Of a DNA stretch of 64,000 nucleotides, positions 25,968 to 35,679 are shown one piece after another. The notes beneath the pieces were generated by a model, which worked only from the letters and a program-made list of their open reading frames with translations, had not been told where the DNA came from and searched no databases. Both the position numbers and the translations under genes were made by a program. Source of the stretch: Reinekea marina (GTDB lineage Bacteria; Pseudomonadota; Gammaproteobacteria; Pseudomonadales; Natronospirillaceae); the NCBI RefSeq assembly GCF_030409715.1, contig NZ_JAUFQI010000001.1, positions 1,611,001 through 1,675,000 on the forward strand, given 5' to 3'. Position 1 is the first letter of the stretch; each line of letters starts with the position of its first letter.

Positions 25968-27779
25968 ATGAGTCATCTAAGAAAGCCTGTTGTCGGCATT
26001 GTTGCCGCTGCGTCGCTGATGCTCTCAGCCCATGGCTGGAGCGAGTCGCTACCTGCAAACCTCACTTGGATTTCGAACATGGATCAACCTGTGTTTGCAA
26101 ACCAAGAAGCACCGAAAGGCGGAACGGTAAATTACCGTATTAGCTCTTTCCCATTAACCTTACGTACTGAAGGTCCTGATTCAAACGGTGCTTTTGCCGC
26201 TTGGACACGTGGTTTGTTTGGTTCTTTAATGGAGCGTCACCCAAATACGCGTGAATTTATTCCTTATCTTGCAGAATCATGGGCATTTGCTGGCGATGAC
26301 CGCACCATGTACTTTAAGCTTGATGAAGATGCGCGCTGGTCTGATGGTGAAAAAGTTACCGCAGACGATTTCGTGTTTACACGTGAATTCATGACTTCAG
26401 AAGATATTCAAGCGCCGTGGTATAACGATTACTACTCAAACGAAATTTCTGAAGTAACAAAAATTGATGAGTACACTTTAAAAGTTGTTTCTGGTCCGGC
26501 TAAGCCTGTCGATGAGCTTTATGAGCAGGTTAACCTTCGTCCATTACCAGAACATGCCATTCGTCCAGCACTTAATGAAGACTGGGTAGAAGAGCAAAAC
26601 TGGACCATTTTCCCTACGGTTGCTGCATATCAGATTGATGATGTAGACATGGGTAAATCTATCACCTTAAAGCGCGTTAAAGATTGGTGGGCTGCTGACA
26701 AGAAATACATGGTCGGCCGTTACAACGTTGATAAGTTCCGTATCAAAGTAATACGCGATACAGACGTTACCTTACAAGCCTTAAACAAAGGCGAGCTAGA
26801 CGCACACATGATGATTTTCCCTGCGCAATGGCATTCTTTTAACGAAGATTTCTCAGCCTATGCGAAAGGCTATATTCAAAAAACTTGGGCGTTTAATGCA
26901 ACACCACAGGGCTTAGCCGGTGTTTGGTTGAACAAGCAAGATCCTATGCTTTCTAACCATGATATTCGTTTAGGTATTGCTCATGCGATGAACGTACCTA
27001 AAATGCTAGAAGCCGCTTTGTATGGCGATTACCAGCACTTACAGAACCTAGGTTCTGGTTACGGTAAATATGAAAACAAAGATGTTAAAGCTTTCCCATT
27101 TAATCCAGATAAAGCACGCGAGTACTTTGCAAAAGCAGGCTACAGCAAAATGGGTCCTAATGGTTTCTTAGTTAACGACGCCGGTGAAGAACTTAAAGTA
27201 GAGTTACTTTACTTAAGCCCAGCACACACGCCGCGTACTTCTGTATTACAAGAAGAAGCGAAAAAAGCGGGTCTTAATTTAGAATTAAACCTATTAGCGG
27301 GCGCGCAAGGCTTTAAAGCCATGCTAGAGAAAAACCATAAAGCAGGTTTTGTTGGCATGGGTGCCGGCATGCTGCCAGCTTACTGGCAGTACTTCCACTC
27401 AGACAATGCTAAAGAGCAAACCAACAACTTCACAATGACTGCGGACCCTGAGCTAGATAAGTTGATCATGACTTATAAAGAAGAGTTCGATACAGACGTT
27501 CGAATTAAAGCCGCTCACGCGATCCAAGAGTGGGTTATTGCCGATGCTGCTTATATTCCAACGTACTCAGTACCATTTACTCGTGCGGCGCACTGGAAGT
27601 GGTTGAAGGTTCCTGCTGAAGCTGCGGGTCTTGAAGATTCTCTATTCTGTTCAGGTGGCTTATCGGATTGTTATGGTCGCTTCTGGGTAGATGCAGAAGA
27701 GAAGAAAGCTGTTGAAGCAGCCATGAAGAGTGGAAAAACATTTGAGTCTGTGACTCGAATCGACACCACTTGGAAATAA
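25968..27779 (+). CDS. yejA: Periplasmic peptide-binding protein (YejA-like)
   Basis: Family 5 extracellular solute-binding protein, 603 residues. A Sec signal peptide occupies about residues 1–26 (cleavage near SAHGWSES). The segment FPLTLRTEGPDSNGAF and the WSDGEKVTADDFVFT motif mark the SBP_bac_5 family, YejA branch. It binds the peptide in the periplasm and delivers it to the YejB/YejE permease. A good ribosome site (AAAGGA) precedes the ATG. A strong palindromic terminator follows it, before the two ATPase genes, which would give more binding protein than ATPase. Confidence 0.85.
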   Translation: MSHLRKPVVGIVAAASLMLSAHGWSESLPANLTWISNMDQPVFANQEAPKGGTVNYRISSFPLTLRTEGPDSNGAFAAWTRGLFGSLMERHPNTREFIPYLAESWAFAGDDRTMYFKLDEDARWSDGEKVTADDFVFTREFMTSEDIQAPWYNDYYSNEISEVTKIDEYTLKVVSGPAKPVDELYEQVNLRPLPEHAIRPALNEDWVEEQNWTIFPTVAAYQIDDVDMGKSITLKRVKDWWAADKKYMVGRYNVDKFRIKVIRDTDVTLQALNKGELDAHMMIFPAQWHSFNEDFSAYAKGYIQKTWAFNATPQGLAGVWLNKQDPMLSNHDIRLGIAHAMNVPKMLEAALYGDYQHLQNLGSGYGKYENKDVKAFPFNPDKAREYFAKAGYSKMGPNGFLVNDAGEELKVELLYLSPAHTPRTSVLQEEAKKAGLNLELNLLAGAQGFKAMLEKNHKAGFVGMGAGMLPAYWQYFHSDNAKEQTNNFTMTADPELDKLIMTYKEEFDTDVRIKAAHAIQEWVIADAAYIPTYSVPFTRAAHWKWLKVPAEAAGLEDSLFCSGGLSDCYGRFWVDAEEKKAVEAAMKSGKTFESVTRIDTTWK

Positions 27780-27802
27780 TAAAAACTAAAAAATGACTGT
27801 TC

Positions 27803-27830
27803 AAAGGCTGCGCAATTGCGCAGCCTTTTC
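27803..27830 (+). terminator. Palindromic hairpin between binding-protein and ATPase genes
   Basis: The arms AAAGGCTGCGCAA/TTGCGCAGCCTTT form a perfect 13-bp palindrome followed by TTTC. It lies inside the operon, so partial termination or protection of the upstream mRNA is likely. Confidence 0.75.
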
Positions 27831-27861
27831 ATAAGAAATCATAGAAATGTTGGAGTAAGGC

Positions 27862-28875
27862 ATGACAAGTGAACCGATCCTGTCCGTTCGAAACTTAAAA
27901 ACTGAATTTGAAGTTGAAAGCGGAGTTGTTCAGGTGCTCGACGGTGTAAGCTTTGATGTTCCTAAAGGGAAAACATTGGGCATTGTGGGCGAATCGGGTT
28001 GTGGAAAAAGCGTTACCGCTTCTTCCATTATGGGGCTTTTACCGCGCCCATATGGTCGTGTGAATGGCGGTGAAATTCTTTACGATGGGCAAGATTTAGC
28101 AAAAATCCCAAAGGAAGAGTTTTACAAAGTTCGCGGAAACCGCATTTCTATGATTTTTCAGGAGCCGATGACCGCACTGAACCCAGTGCAACCTGTCGGC
28201 AAACAAATTGCCGAAGTCTTCAAGCTGCATAAGCCAAACATAGCCAAAGAAGACTATCGAACGCTCAGCATTGAAATGTTGGCGAAGGTAGGTATTCCAG
28301 AACCAGAACGTCGCTACGATGAGTTCCCTCATCAGCTGTCTGGTGGAATGCGTCAGCGTGTCATGATCGCTATTGCACTGGCGTGCGAACCCGATGTACT
28401 GATTGCCGATGAACCGACGACCGCGCTAGATGTGACCATTCAAGCGCAAATTTTAGAGCTCATGCAAAAGTTACAAGATGAAAACGGCATGTCGATTATC
28501 TTTATTACACATGACTTAGGCGTTGTTGCTGAAATGTGTGATGAAGTAGTGGTCATGTACGCCGGACGTGTTGCAGAGCAAGCCAGCGTGTTCGATATTT
28601 TTGAAAAACCTCAACACCCTTACACGCAAGGTTTACTGGCTTCTATTCCTAGGTTAGACGGTACGCCTAAAACGGTTTTACCAACCATTGCGGGGCAGGT
28701 ACCTAGTTTAATGGATATGCCTCCTGGCTGCCGTTACGCAAGCCGATGCCCAAATGTTACCGAGCAATGCAAAGCAACCCCTGAATTACAGTTTTATGGA
28801 AAAGAACACCAAGTAGCCTGCTGGCTGGTGGAATCAAATCCCGTGCAAGTTGCAGCGGTAGGAGAAGCACAATGA
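27862..28875 (+). CDS. Peptide ABC transporter ATPase (OppD/DppD-like)
   Basis: ABC ATPase of 337 residues. Walker A is [12 protein letters not shown], the Q-loop is [12 protein letters not shown], the signature is [12 protein letters not shown], Walker B is [14 protein letters not shown], and the H-loop is FITHDLGV. The C-terminal oligopeptide-transporter domain has the Cys-containing [10 protein letters not shown]…C…C pattern that binds an iron–sulfur cluster in related proteins. E. coli YejF fuses two such ATPases; here they are separate genes overlapping by four bases. Confidence 0.88.
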   Translation: MTSEPILSVRNLKTEFEVESGVVQVLDGVSFDVPKGKTLGIVGESGCGKSVTASSIMGLLPRPYGRVNGGEILYDGQDLAKIPKEEFYKVRGNRISMIFQEPMTALNPVQPVGKQIAEVFKLHKPNIAKEDYRTLSIEMLAKVGIPEPERRYDEFPHQLSGGMRQRVMIAIALACEPDVLIADEPTTALDVTIQAQILELMQKLQDENGMSIIFITHDLGVVAEMCDEVVVMYAGRVAEQASVFDIFEKPQHPYTQGLLASIPRLDGTPKTVLPTIAGQVPSLMDMPPGCRYASRCPNVTEQCKATPELQFYGKEHQVACWLVESNPVQVAAVGEAQ

Positions 28876-29837
28876 GTGATGCAATTTTATCGGTAAACGA
28901 ACTCACCCAGCATTTTAAATTGAAAAGCGGATTATTGTCGCCCGCGCATTTTGTACATGCCGTGGATGGCGTGAGTTTTAATTTACAGCCTGGTGAAACC
29001 TTAGGGTTAGTCGGGGAGTCTGGCTGCGGTAAGAGTACGCTTGGCCGTACTTTGTTAAAGCTGTACGAACCGACTTCAGGTTCTATTTTTTATGACCAGC
29101 AAGACATTACCGATACCAGTGGCAAAGAACTACGTAACCTGCGTAAAAGCATGCAAATGGTGTTTCAAGACCCAATGGAATCGTTAAATGCCCGGCACAC
29201 CGTGGGGGATATTATTGCGGAGCCTTTGTTGGTGCATAACGTCGGTAACCGTGCCAGCCGCTTAGCCAAAGTTCATGAGTTACTCGAAAAAGTAGGTTTG
29301 CCAAAAGACGCGGCTAATCGCTATCCGCATGAGTTTTCAGGTGGCCAACGTCAACGTATCGGTATTGCCCGCGCCATTGCTTTAGAACCCAAAGTGCTGG
29401 TGTGTGATGAAGCGGTTTCAGCGTTAGACGTGTCTGTTCAATCGCAAATTTTAAATTTGTTAATGGACATTCAAAAGGAAATGAACCTTGCGCTCATATT
29501 TATTGCGCATGATTTATCCGTCGTTAAACATATTTCAGATCGCATCGCGGTCATGTACCTTGGTCGTATTGTTGAATTAGCCGATGCACAAACGCTTTAT
29601 GAATCGCCCAAGCATCCGTATACGCAATCGTTGATTGCGGCGATTCCTGTGCCCGACCCACGCAAACGCAAGAAGCGTGAAATATTACACGGTGATGTGC
29701 CTTCACCCATTAATCCGCCTTCTGGGTGTCATTTTCATACCCGTTGCCCAGTAGCTACTCAGCAATGCAAAGAAGTGGACCCAAAACTGAAAGACTTAAC
29801 AGACTCGCACAAAGTGGCGTGTTTGTTAGTGGAATAA
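28872..29837 (+). CDS. Peptide ABC transporter ATPase (OppF/DppF-like)
   Basis: Second ABC ATPase, 321 residues. Walker A is [12 protein letters not shown], the Q-loop is [12 protein letters not shown], the signature is [12 protein letters not shown], Walker B is [14 protein letters not shown] (the catalytic Glu is retained), and the H-loop is IAHDLSVV. The C-terminal [15 protein letters not shown] motif is of the OppF type. It ends the operon and is followed by a strong bidirectional terminator. It should work as a heterodimer with the preceding ATPase. Confidence 0.88.
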   Translation: MSDAILSVNELTQHFKLKSGLLSPAHFVHAVDGVSFNLQPGETLGLVGESGCGKSTLGRTLLKLYEPTSGSIFYDQQDITDTSGKELRNLRKSMQMVFQDPMESLNARHTVGDIIAEPLLVHNVGNRASRLAKVHELLEKVGLPKDAANRYPHEFSGGQRQRIGIARAIALEPKVLVCDEAVSALDVSVQSQILNLLMDIQKEMNLALIFIAHDLSVVKHISDRIAVMYLGRIVELADAQTLYESPKHPYTQSLIAAIPVPDPRKRKKREILHGDVPSPINPPSGCHFHTRCPVATQQCKEVDPKLKDLTDSHKVACLLVE

Positions 29838-29855
29838 CGGTTTTATTATAGAGTG

Positions 29856-29894
29856 AGCTGTTGCACCACAATATCATTGGTGCAACAGCTTTTA
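29856..29894. terminator. Bidirectional terminator between oppF-like and alr genes
   Basis: A 13-bp perfect stem, AGCTGTTGCACCA (29856–29868) pairing with 29878–29890, around a nine-base loop, with TTTT on the right. It separates two convergent operons and can serve both. Confidence 0.85.
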
Positions 29895-29905
29895 TGCTTA
29901 GCCGA

Positions 29906-30988
29906 TTATTCGTTTATGTAACGCTTATGCACTCGACGAGTGACCCCTGTAAATAGGGTATAGGGAATCGTATCGCAATAGGTGGCTACTTCAGCCGCCG
30001 CCAAAGAATCGCCCCACAATTCTACCTTTGAACCCACCTGAGCACCGGTTACCTGAGTTAAATCGACCGTCAGCATGTCCATAGACACTCGGCCAATTAG
30101 GGCTGTACGTTGACCATTGACCATCACAGGTGTGCCATCTTTAGCATGGCGTGGGTAGCCATCGGCGTAACCCATGGCCACTGTGCCTACTAGTGTTGGT
30201 TGGTTACACACGTATCGGTGGCTGTAGCCGACACCTTCACCGGCGGGTACTTCTCGTATCGCAATAATTTCTGAAGTGAGCGACATCACGGGCTGTAATT
30301 GATCCGCTATCGGATGCGGATTGCTAAAAGGAGTTGCGCCGTACAACATAATACCTGGGCGTTGAAACTGCCGGCGAGCGTTCTCGTAGCCTAAAGTTGC
30401 GGCACTGTTTGCGATGCTGATGGGAGCATTAAGATCGTGCGTAACTTCATCAAAACATTGCATTTGTTGCGCGGTTATAGGGCAGCCAATATTGTCGGCG
30501 TTGGCAAAGTGGGTCATGAGTACCACTTCAGCCACTTGCTCTAATTGGTTTAATCTAGCAAAGGCCGAACGGTATTCTTTAGGCATAACGCCTAACCTGT
30601 GCATGCCGCTGTCCATTTTTAACCAAACATGAATGGGGTTTATTAATTTAGTGTTGGCAAGGGCATCTATCTGTTCAAGGCTGTGTACGGCACACCATAA
30701 ATTTAATTCGCTGATGGTTTGAAGTTCATCGGCACTGAAAAAACCTTCGAGTAATAAAATAGGTTTTTGTATTCCAGCTTCTCGTAGTTCAACGGCTTCT
30801 TCTATACAAGCCACACCGAACGCATCGGCTTCATTTTCTAATGCGTACGCCATTTTAATTGCCCCATGACCGTAGGCATCCGCTTTAATGATGGCAACCG
30901 CTTTGGCAGAGCGAGCCAGAGATTTGGCTAGGCGGTAATTGTGGCGAAATGCCTCTATATTTATGGTGGCAGTGGCGGCTCTGGCCAT
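29906..30988 (-). CDS. alr: Alanine racemase, probably catabolic
   Basis: PLP-dependent alanine racemase, 360 residues. The N-terminal barrel has the PLP lysine in AVAIIKADAYGHGA. The C-terminal beta domain has the catalytic Tyr region GEGVGYSHRYVC, and the RVSMDMLTVDLT segment is standard. It interconverts L- and D-alanine. It is the last gene of a dadA–ridA–alr series on the minus strand, so it probably feeds D-alanine to the dehydrogenase (DadX role). With no other racemase in view, a cell-wall role cannot be excluded. Confidence 0.88.
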   Translation of the reverse strand: MARAATATINIEAFRHNYRLAKSLARSAKAVAIIKADAYGHGAIKMAYALENEADAFGVACIEEAVELREAGIQKPILLLEGFFSADELQTISELNLWCAVHSLEQIDALANTKLINPIHVWLKMDSGMHRLGVMPKEYRSAFARLNQLEQVAEVVLMTHFANADNIGCPITAQQMQCFDEVTHDLNAPISIANSAATLGYENARRQFQRPGIMLYGATPFSNPHPIADQLQPVMSLTSEIIAIREVPAGEGVGYSHRYVCNQPTLVGTVAMGYADGYPRHAKDGTPVMVNGQRTALIGRVSMDMLTVDLTQVTGAQVGSKVELWGDSLAAAEVATYCDTIPYTLFTGVTRRVHKRYINE

Positions 30989-31070
30989 GAAGTTACTCTC
31001 GTTTTTGTTGTGTTAATTTTGAAGTTGTAACAACGGCAACGGCTCACGTTGCCATTGTTAAATGACGTTG

Positions 31071-31454
31071 TTAAAGCGCCATGATGGCTTCAATTTCAAT
31101 GTCGGCATCTTTTGGTAGTGCTTTTACAGCATACGCTGCACGCGCGGGGTATGGCTCTGAAAAGTACTGGCTCATTAACTCATTTACCTGGTTAAAGTAT
31201 TTCAAATCGGATAATAAAATGGTCATTTTCACAAAATTTGAAAGATCACCGCCGGCCGCCTCTGCAACGGCTTTGAGGTTCTCAAACACTTGAACGGCTT
31301 GCGCTTCAAAAGAGTCAGTCACCATTTCCATGGTTTCAGGGTTTAATGGAATTTGGCCTGATAAGTATACTGTATCGCCCACTTTTACCGCTTGTGAATA
31401 AGGACCAATGGCTGCAGGAGCCTTTTTTGTACTGATGATCGTTTTGTTCGACAT
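31071..31454 (-). CDS. ridA: RidA family enamine/imine deaminase
   Basis: A 127-residue RidA (YjgF/YER057c) protein with [22 protein letters not shown] at the N-terminus, the conserved arginine in YPARAAYAV, and DADIEIEAI at the end. RidA hydrolyses reactive 2-aminoacrylate and other imines to ketoacids and ammonia. Its place between dadA and alr is logical, as D-amino acid oxidation yields imino acids. Cytoplasmic trimer in known cases. Confidence 0.9.
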   Translation of the reverse strand: MSNKTIISTKKAPAAIGPYSQAVKVGDTVYLSGQIPLNPETMEMVTDSFEAQAVQVFENLKAVAEAAGGDLSNFVKMTILLSDLKYFNQVNELMSQYFSEPYPARAAYAVKALPKDADIEIEAIMAL

Positions 31455-31498
31455 TTTATTTCCTTAATAGGTTTGTGAATTGAGAGTCGAGGCGTTAA

Positions 31499-32755
31499 TT
31501 ATACATACCGCTCTATCGAGAGCCCTTCCGGGTCTATGTCGGGTTGTTTGTTGTTAATAATATCACTGACAAACTTCGCCGAACCTAAAGACATAGTCCA
31601 ACCCAGCGTACCGTGGCCTGTATTGAGATACAAATTAGAATATTGTGTGCCGCCTAAAACTGGAGTGCTGTCGGGCGTCATCGGGCGCAAGCCCGTCCAA
31701 AATTCTGCTTTGCTTACATCGGTTGCGCCTGGGAACATGTCTTGAATGACAAAGTCGACACTGGCACGGCGTTTTTCAGGGCATTCTAAGTTGTAGGAAG
31801 CTATTTCGGCGGTTCCGCCAACGCGAATACGATCTTCAAAACGCGTAACCGCAACCTTGTAAGTTTCGTCCATGATGGTCGATTGCGGAGCACGGCTTTC
31901 ATCTTCTATAGGTAAAGTCAGTGAATATCCTTTGATAGGGTAAATAGGTACTTTAATGCCAACGGTTTTTAAAATTTGAGGCGAGTAACTGCCCAACGCA
32001 CACAAAAATGCGTCGGCTTTTACGGTTCCATTGTTTGTGGAAACGCTCGTGATGCGGCCTGAACTTTCATTTAATCGTTCAATTGAGGTATCCATCATAA
32101 AGTTTACCCCAAGTTTTTCGCATTCTTTGGCAAGCTCGGTCGTGAATTTAAAGCAATCGCCAGTTTCATCACCAGGTAATCGTAAGCCGCCTACGAATTT
32201 TTCTTTCACATTGGCTAAAGCGGGTTCGTGTTCAATGCAGCCATCCATGTCGAGTGCCTGGTGATTAATGCCGAGCTCTTTCAAAACCTTAATGTCTTTT
32301 TGTAAGGCATCTATCTGCTTTTGTTTGCGAAACAGTTGCAGCGTGCCTTGTTGGCGAGCGTCATACTCAATGTTGAGTTCTTTGCGTAAATCAACAAAAC
32401 AATCGCGGCTGTATTCAGCAATGCGAAGCATTCGCGCTTTGTTGATTTCGTAAGATTTCGCATTGCAGTTGGCGAGCATTTTCATCATCCAAGACAGGGT
32501 ATAACCATCGAGCTCCTTAACATTAATCATGAACGGAGCCAAATCTTGCATCATCCAACCAATGGCTTTTAGCGGTACGCCAGGACCTGCCCAAGGCATG
32601 CTGTATCCAGGCGAGATCATGCCGGCATTTGCATGGCTGGTTTCTTGTGCCACGCTGCTTTGTCGATCGATCACCGTAACCTGGTGACCAGACTTCGCTA
32701 AATACCAAGCACTGGCGACACCTAAAACACCACCGCCCAAAATAGAAATATGCAT
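31499..32755 (-). CDS. dadA: D-amino acid dehydrogenase
   Basis: FAD-dependent membrane-associated dehydrogenase that oxidises D-alanine and other D-amino acids to 2-oxo acids and passes electrons to the respiratory chain. The dinucleotide-binding motif SILGGGVLGVASAWYLAKSG begins at residue 3. TSHANAGMISPGYSMPW and the end motif LNTGHGTLGWTMSLGSAK are typical of DadA. I chose the ATG at 32755, which has GAGG seven bases upstream; the longest frame starts four codons earlier. First gene of dadA–ridA–alr, divergent from an Lrp-family regulator gene. Confidence 0.9.
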   Translation of the reverse strand: MHISILGGGVLGVASAWYLAKSGHQVTVIDRQSSVAQETSHANAGMISPGYSMPWAGPGVPLKAIGWMMQDLAPFMINVKELDGYTLSWMMKMLANCNAKSYEINKARMLRIAEYSRDCFVDLRKELNIEYDARQQGTLQLFRKQKQIDALQKDIKVLKELGINHQALDMDGCIEHEPALANVKEKFVGGLRLPGDETGDCFKFTTELAKECEKLGVNFMMDTSIERLNESSGRITSVSTNNGTVKADAFLCALGSYSPQILKTVGIKVPIYPIKGYSLTLPIEDESRAPQSTIMDETYKVAVTRFEDRIRVGGTAEIASYNLECPEKRRASVDFVIQDMFPGATDVSKAEFWTGLRPMTPDSTPVLGGTQYSNLYLNTGHGTLGWTMSLGSAKFVSDIINNKQPDIDPEGLSIERYV

Positions 32756-32817
32756 GAGTACCCTCAAGGATGTTGTTATGTTAGAAAACGGCTAGTCTAT
32801 GTGAAAATAACAAGTTT

Positions 32818-32871
32818 ATTACTTTGATTTTTGCTAAAATTCAGGCTTTATAACTAAAATAACAAAGTAAT
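32818..32871. promoter_or_regulatory. Nine-bp inverted repeat in the dadA/lrp-like divergent promoter region
   Basis: ATTACTTTG (32818–32826) and CAAAGTAAT (32863–32871) form a perfect inverted repeat with arm starts 45 bp apart, about four helical turns, in a very AT-rich 134-bp divergent region. This is a typical setting for an Lrp/AsnC octamer controlling both dadA and its own gene. Confidence 0.5.
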
Positions 32872-32889
32872 CTAGGGAAATAATCTAAA

Positions 32890-33378
32890 ATGTCGGCAAC
32901 AAAGAAAAAAGAGCTCGATAAGCTCGATATCAGCATTCTTCGAGTGTTACAGCGAGATGCAAGGGTAAGTTATGTTGATTTAGCCGAGGCCGTAGGCTTG
33001 AGTTCTACACCCTGTATTGAACGGGTTAAAAGGCTCGAAAAAGAGGGCTATATAGAAGGCTATTACACCAAGTTGAATGCAAAAAAACTGGGCTTTGGCA
33101 TGTTGGTGTTTGTTGAAATATCTTTGTCGTATCAATCACCCGATGCGTTTCAAAGCTTTAATAAAGCGGTTAAGCAGTTACCTTATATTATGGAATGTCA
33201 CCTCGTTTCAGGTGATGCCGATTACTTGTTAAAAGCACGTATTGAAGATATGTCGGAATATAGAGCATTACTTGGCGATATGTTATTAACCTTGCCAGGC
33301 GTTAAGCACTCTAAAAGTTATATTGTGATGGAGGAAGTTACTGAATCTTCAGCCTTGCCAGTGGAAACCCCGCGGTAA
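32890..33378 (+). CDS. Lrp/AsnC family regulator, probable DadR
   Basis: A 162-residue Lrp-family transcription factor. The N-terminal winged helix-turn-helix (about residues 8–65) includes LDISILRVLQRDARVSYVDLAEAVGLSSTPCIERVKRLE. The C-terminal RAM/ligand-binding domain (about 75–150) has the VSGDADYLLKARIEDM motif. It is transcribed away from dadA, which makes it the likely alanine-responsive activator of dadA–ridA–alr, as in other bacteria with DadR. Direct ligand identity is not visible in the sequence. Confidence 0.82.
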   Translation: MSATKKKELDKLDISILRVLQRDARVSYVDLAEAVGLSSTPCIERVKRLEKEGYIEGYYTKLNAKKLGFGMLVFVEISLSYQSPDAFQSFNKAVKQLPYIMECHLVSGDADYLLKARIEDMSEYRALLGDMLLTLPGVKHSKSYIVMEEVTESSALPVETPR

Positions 33379-33451
33379 CTGGCGGCTCTTTTAAAGACAA
33401 AGCGACGCTCTCAACGTACAATTAACATTATCTTTAACATTGCCAGTGGTT

Positions 33452-34153
33452 ATGAATCAAACAAAAATCAGCTTAAAAAATGTCACCCTTACACGAGGCG
33501 GGCAAACGATTCTCAAAAATATGTCGCTTGCCATTACAGAACAAAGAGTGGGCATTATCGGCTATAACGGTTCTGGTAAGAGCACATTATTGCGTTTGCT
33601 GTGCGGTCTACTCGCGCCAGATTCCGGAACTATACGAGTTCACAATCAAACCGTTCATGAACACCAAAAAGATTTATTCAAAACAGCGGGGCTGATTTTT
33701 CAAAACCCGGATCATCAACTGATATTTCCAACGGTCATAGAAGAGCTTTGTTTTGGGCTGAGAAATATTGGGTACGCAAAAGCTGAGGCGATATCTAAAG
33801 CAGAACAACTGCTTGTGCAATATGAGCGTTCACACTGGCGTGATTTCCCTGTGGCATCGTTGTCGGAAGGTCAAAAACAATTACTTTGTATCTTATCCAT
33901 TTTGCTCATGGAGCCTTCAGTACTTTTATTTGACGAGCCATACTCGGCCTTAGATTACCCAACTCGGTTACAGCTCGCTCAGGTGATCCAAGCATTGCCA
34001 CAACAAGCTATTATGGTCAGTCATGAACCAAACAGCTTTGCCGACTTTGATCGTATAATTTGGATTGATCATGGCCAAGTACGAATGGATGGCTCGCCCG
34101 AAACCATTCTGCCTGCATATGAGCGTGCCGCTCAGGATCGCAACACACTATGA
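33452..34153 (+). CDS. bioM: ECF biotin transporter ATPase
   Basis: ABC ATPase of the energy-coupling factor type. Walker A is GYNGSGKSTLLR, the Q-loop is LIFQNPDHQLIFPTV (the ECF-type DHQ pattern), the signature is SLSEGQKQLLC, and Walker B is VLLFDEPYSALD. The ATG at 33452 gives the family start MNQTKISLKNV; an in-frame TTG at 33440 would add four residues. It overlaps bioN by four bases. In the order M–N–Y with bioY it forms a dedicated biotin importer. Confidence 0.85.
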   Translation: MNQTKISLKNVTLTRGGQTILKNMSLAITEQRVGIIGYNGSGKSTLLRLLCGLLAPDSGTIRVHNQTVHEHQKDLFKTAGLIFQNPDHQLIFPTVIEELCFGLRNIGYAKAEAISKAEQLLVQYERSHWRDFPVASLSEGQKQLLCILSILLMEPSVLLFDEPYSALDYPTRLQLAQVIQALPQQAIMVSHEPNSFADFDRIIWIDHGQVRMDGSPETILPAYERAAQDRNTL

Positions 34154-34752
34154 TCAGCCTATACCTTCATGAACGCACTTGGCTGCACCGATTAGAAGCC
34201 AGCCATAAACTGGCCACACTTGCCTTGCTCACGATTGTGCTGGTTCCGATTAGTCAGCTGGTCATATGGGTCGCCGCAATATTGGCCGTTCTGATACTTT
34301 ATTTATCACTTGGCCGCAGTGCTCTGCGTCAGCTCAAAGCATATCGACCCATGTTGTGGATGTTTATGCTGATATTTGCCATGCAATGGTGGGTGGCCAG
34401 CTGGGAGTTAGGCTTATTGGTGGTGCTAAGAATGAGTACGCTGATCCTTCTTGCCAATGCCGTCACATTAACGTCGACACTGGATGACATAACCGATGTG
34501 TTTCTATGGCTAATGACGCCTTTAAGCAAATTAGGCATAGCAACCGAGAAAATCGCCTTTGCGATGTCGTTATGCATTCGGTTTATCCCTGTGTTAGTTA
34601 ACTTACTCAATGCGTTGCTCGAAGCTTGGCGTTTACGTGGCGGAGGCAAGCACTATTGGCGCATCATAGCCCCGATGGTGATACAATCGCTGGTTTATTC
34701 TCAACACGTTGCCGATGCTGTAAACGCACGCGGTGGCATACCTAAAAACTAA
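34150..34752 (+). CDS. bioN: ECF biotin transporter transmembrane (T) component
   Basis: A 200-residue EcfT-type membrane protein. Four to five hydrophobic spans are visible in the first 110 residues. The coupling motif typical of T components is LLEAWRLRGGGKHY and ADAVNARGGI near the C-terminus, of the A-R-G type that docks on the ATPase. Overlaps the ATPase gene by four bases and is followed 17 bp later by bioY. Length is typical of BioN. Confidence 0.82.
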   Translation: MISLYLHERTWLHRLEASHKLATLALLTIVLVPISQLVIWVAAILAVLILYLSLGRSALRQLKAYRPMLWMFMLIFAMQWWVASWELGLLVVLRMSTLILLANAVTLTSTLDDITDVFLWLMTPLSKLGIATEKIAFAMSLCIRFIPVLVNLLNALLEAWRLRGGGKHYWRIIAPMVIQSLVYSQHVADAVNARGGIPKN

Positions 34753-34769
34753 ATAATATTGGTCTAAAT

Positions 34770-35339
34770 ATGAGTACAAAAGCTTTTCAGTTTAAAACAA
34801 TAGACATTGTCCAAATAGCCTTGTTTGCGGCAATTATGGCTGCGTTAGGGTTGATTCCTAAAATTGATATCACGGCTAACTTACCCATTACAGCACAATC
34901 TATGGGCGTCATGCTTGCGGGTATTATCATCGGAAAGCGCAATGGTTTCTTCGCGATTGTGGTCTTCACATTACTCGTGCTTGCAGGTTTACCTTTATTA
35001 GCGGGCGGTAGAGGCGGTTTAGGGATGCTTGGCACGGGAACCGCTGGTTTTATAATTGGTTACTCAATTGCAGCGTTTGCAACTGGATGGATCTTTGAAA
35101 AGCTCTCTAAGCTTTCGCTGCCCGTAGCGGCATTTATTGCATCAGCGGTCGGTGGCATTGTAGTACTTTATGCGATCGGCGTGCCTGGATTAGCGCTAAA
35201 CACCAGCTTAACCCTGCCAAAAGCTGCAACATTGATGCTGCCTTTTATTCCTGGCGATATCATTAAAGCCGTTTTGACTACCGTTATAGCCGTGTCTATT
35301 GCGCGAGGCTTGCCTGAGCATTTTGCACGTAATCACTAA
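34770..35339 (+). CDS. bioY: Biotin transporter substrate-capture (S) component
   Basis: A 189-residue BioY protein. About six membrane spans are visible. The conserved biotin-site segments ALGLIPKIDITANLPITAQSMGVMLAG and LPLLAGGRGGLGMLGTGTAGFIIGY are clear, and FIPGDIIKAVL near the end is typical. BioY binds biotin and, with BioMN, imports it. No biotin synthesis genes are in the window. A biotin-specific operator was not recognised upstream of the operon. Confidence 0.92.
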   Translation: MSTKAFQFKTIDIVQIALFAAIMAALGLIPKIDITANLPITAQSMGVMLAGIIIGKRNGFFAIVVFTLLVLAGLPLLAGGRGGLGMLGTGTAGFIIGYSIAAFATGWIFEKLSKLSLPVAAFIASAVGGIVVLYAIGVPGLALNTSLTLPKAATLMLPFIPGDIIKAVLTTVIAVSIARGLPEHFARNH

Positions 35340-35502
35340 TTGATAACCTGTTTTTTAAAATGCAGCCATCGGTAAAAGTGTTGGCTGCATTTTGCGTTTG
35401 AATAATTGCGAATAATCCTTTCTTTCTATGCCTCGCTACATGGCTATCAAAGCAACGCCACTGTTTACTTAACTGCAGTACTTAGCTAAATATCACTGTC
35501 TG

Positions 35503-35520
35503 AATGTTCAATCGAACATT
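35503..35520. promoter_or_regulatory. DeoR/GlpR-like operator, distal copy
   Basis: Perfect palindrome AATGTTC-AATC-GAACATT, about 255 bp upstream of phnD. The TGTTC…GAACA arms equal those of GlpR-type operators (consensus containing TGTTCG…CGAACA). A DeoR-family regulator gene follows the operon. Confidence 0.6.
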
Positions 35521-35663
35521 TTTGCTGGATTTCCAGCCCCTTTTTAACCATTGATGGGCTCAATTTGGTTGATTGTTGATCGTTTTTTGAGGTGTTGTGA
35601 TTAAAAATCAGCAAATATCCCTAAAAACCACTGTTTTTTGATATTCACTTGGTGATAGGATGT

Positions 35664-35679
35664 ATGTTCGATAGAACAT
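35664..35679. promoter_or_regulatory. DeoR/GlpR-like operator, proximal copy
   Basis: Palindrome ATGTTC-GATA-GAACAT, about 95 bp upstream of the phnD start and 160 bp from the distal copy, which would allow DNA looping. The GATA spacer is also seen in GlpR sites. No other recognisable feature occupies this 435-bp gap. Confidence 0.65.

Noticed and set aside
33379..33451. Biotin-repressor (BirA or BioR) operator before bioM
   Set aside because: I looked for the TTGTAAACC-type and TTATMKATAA-type palindromes and saw neither.
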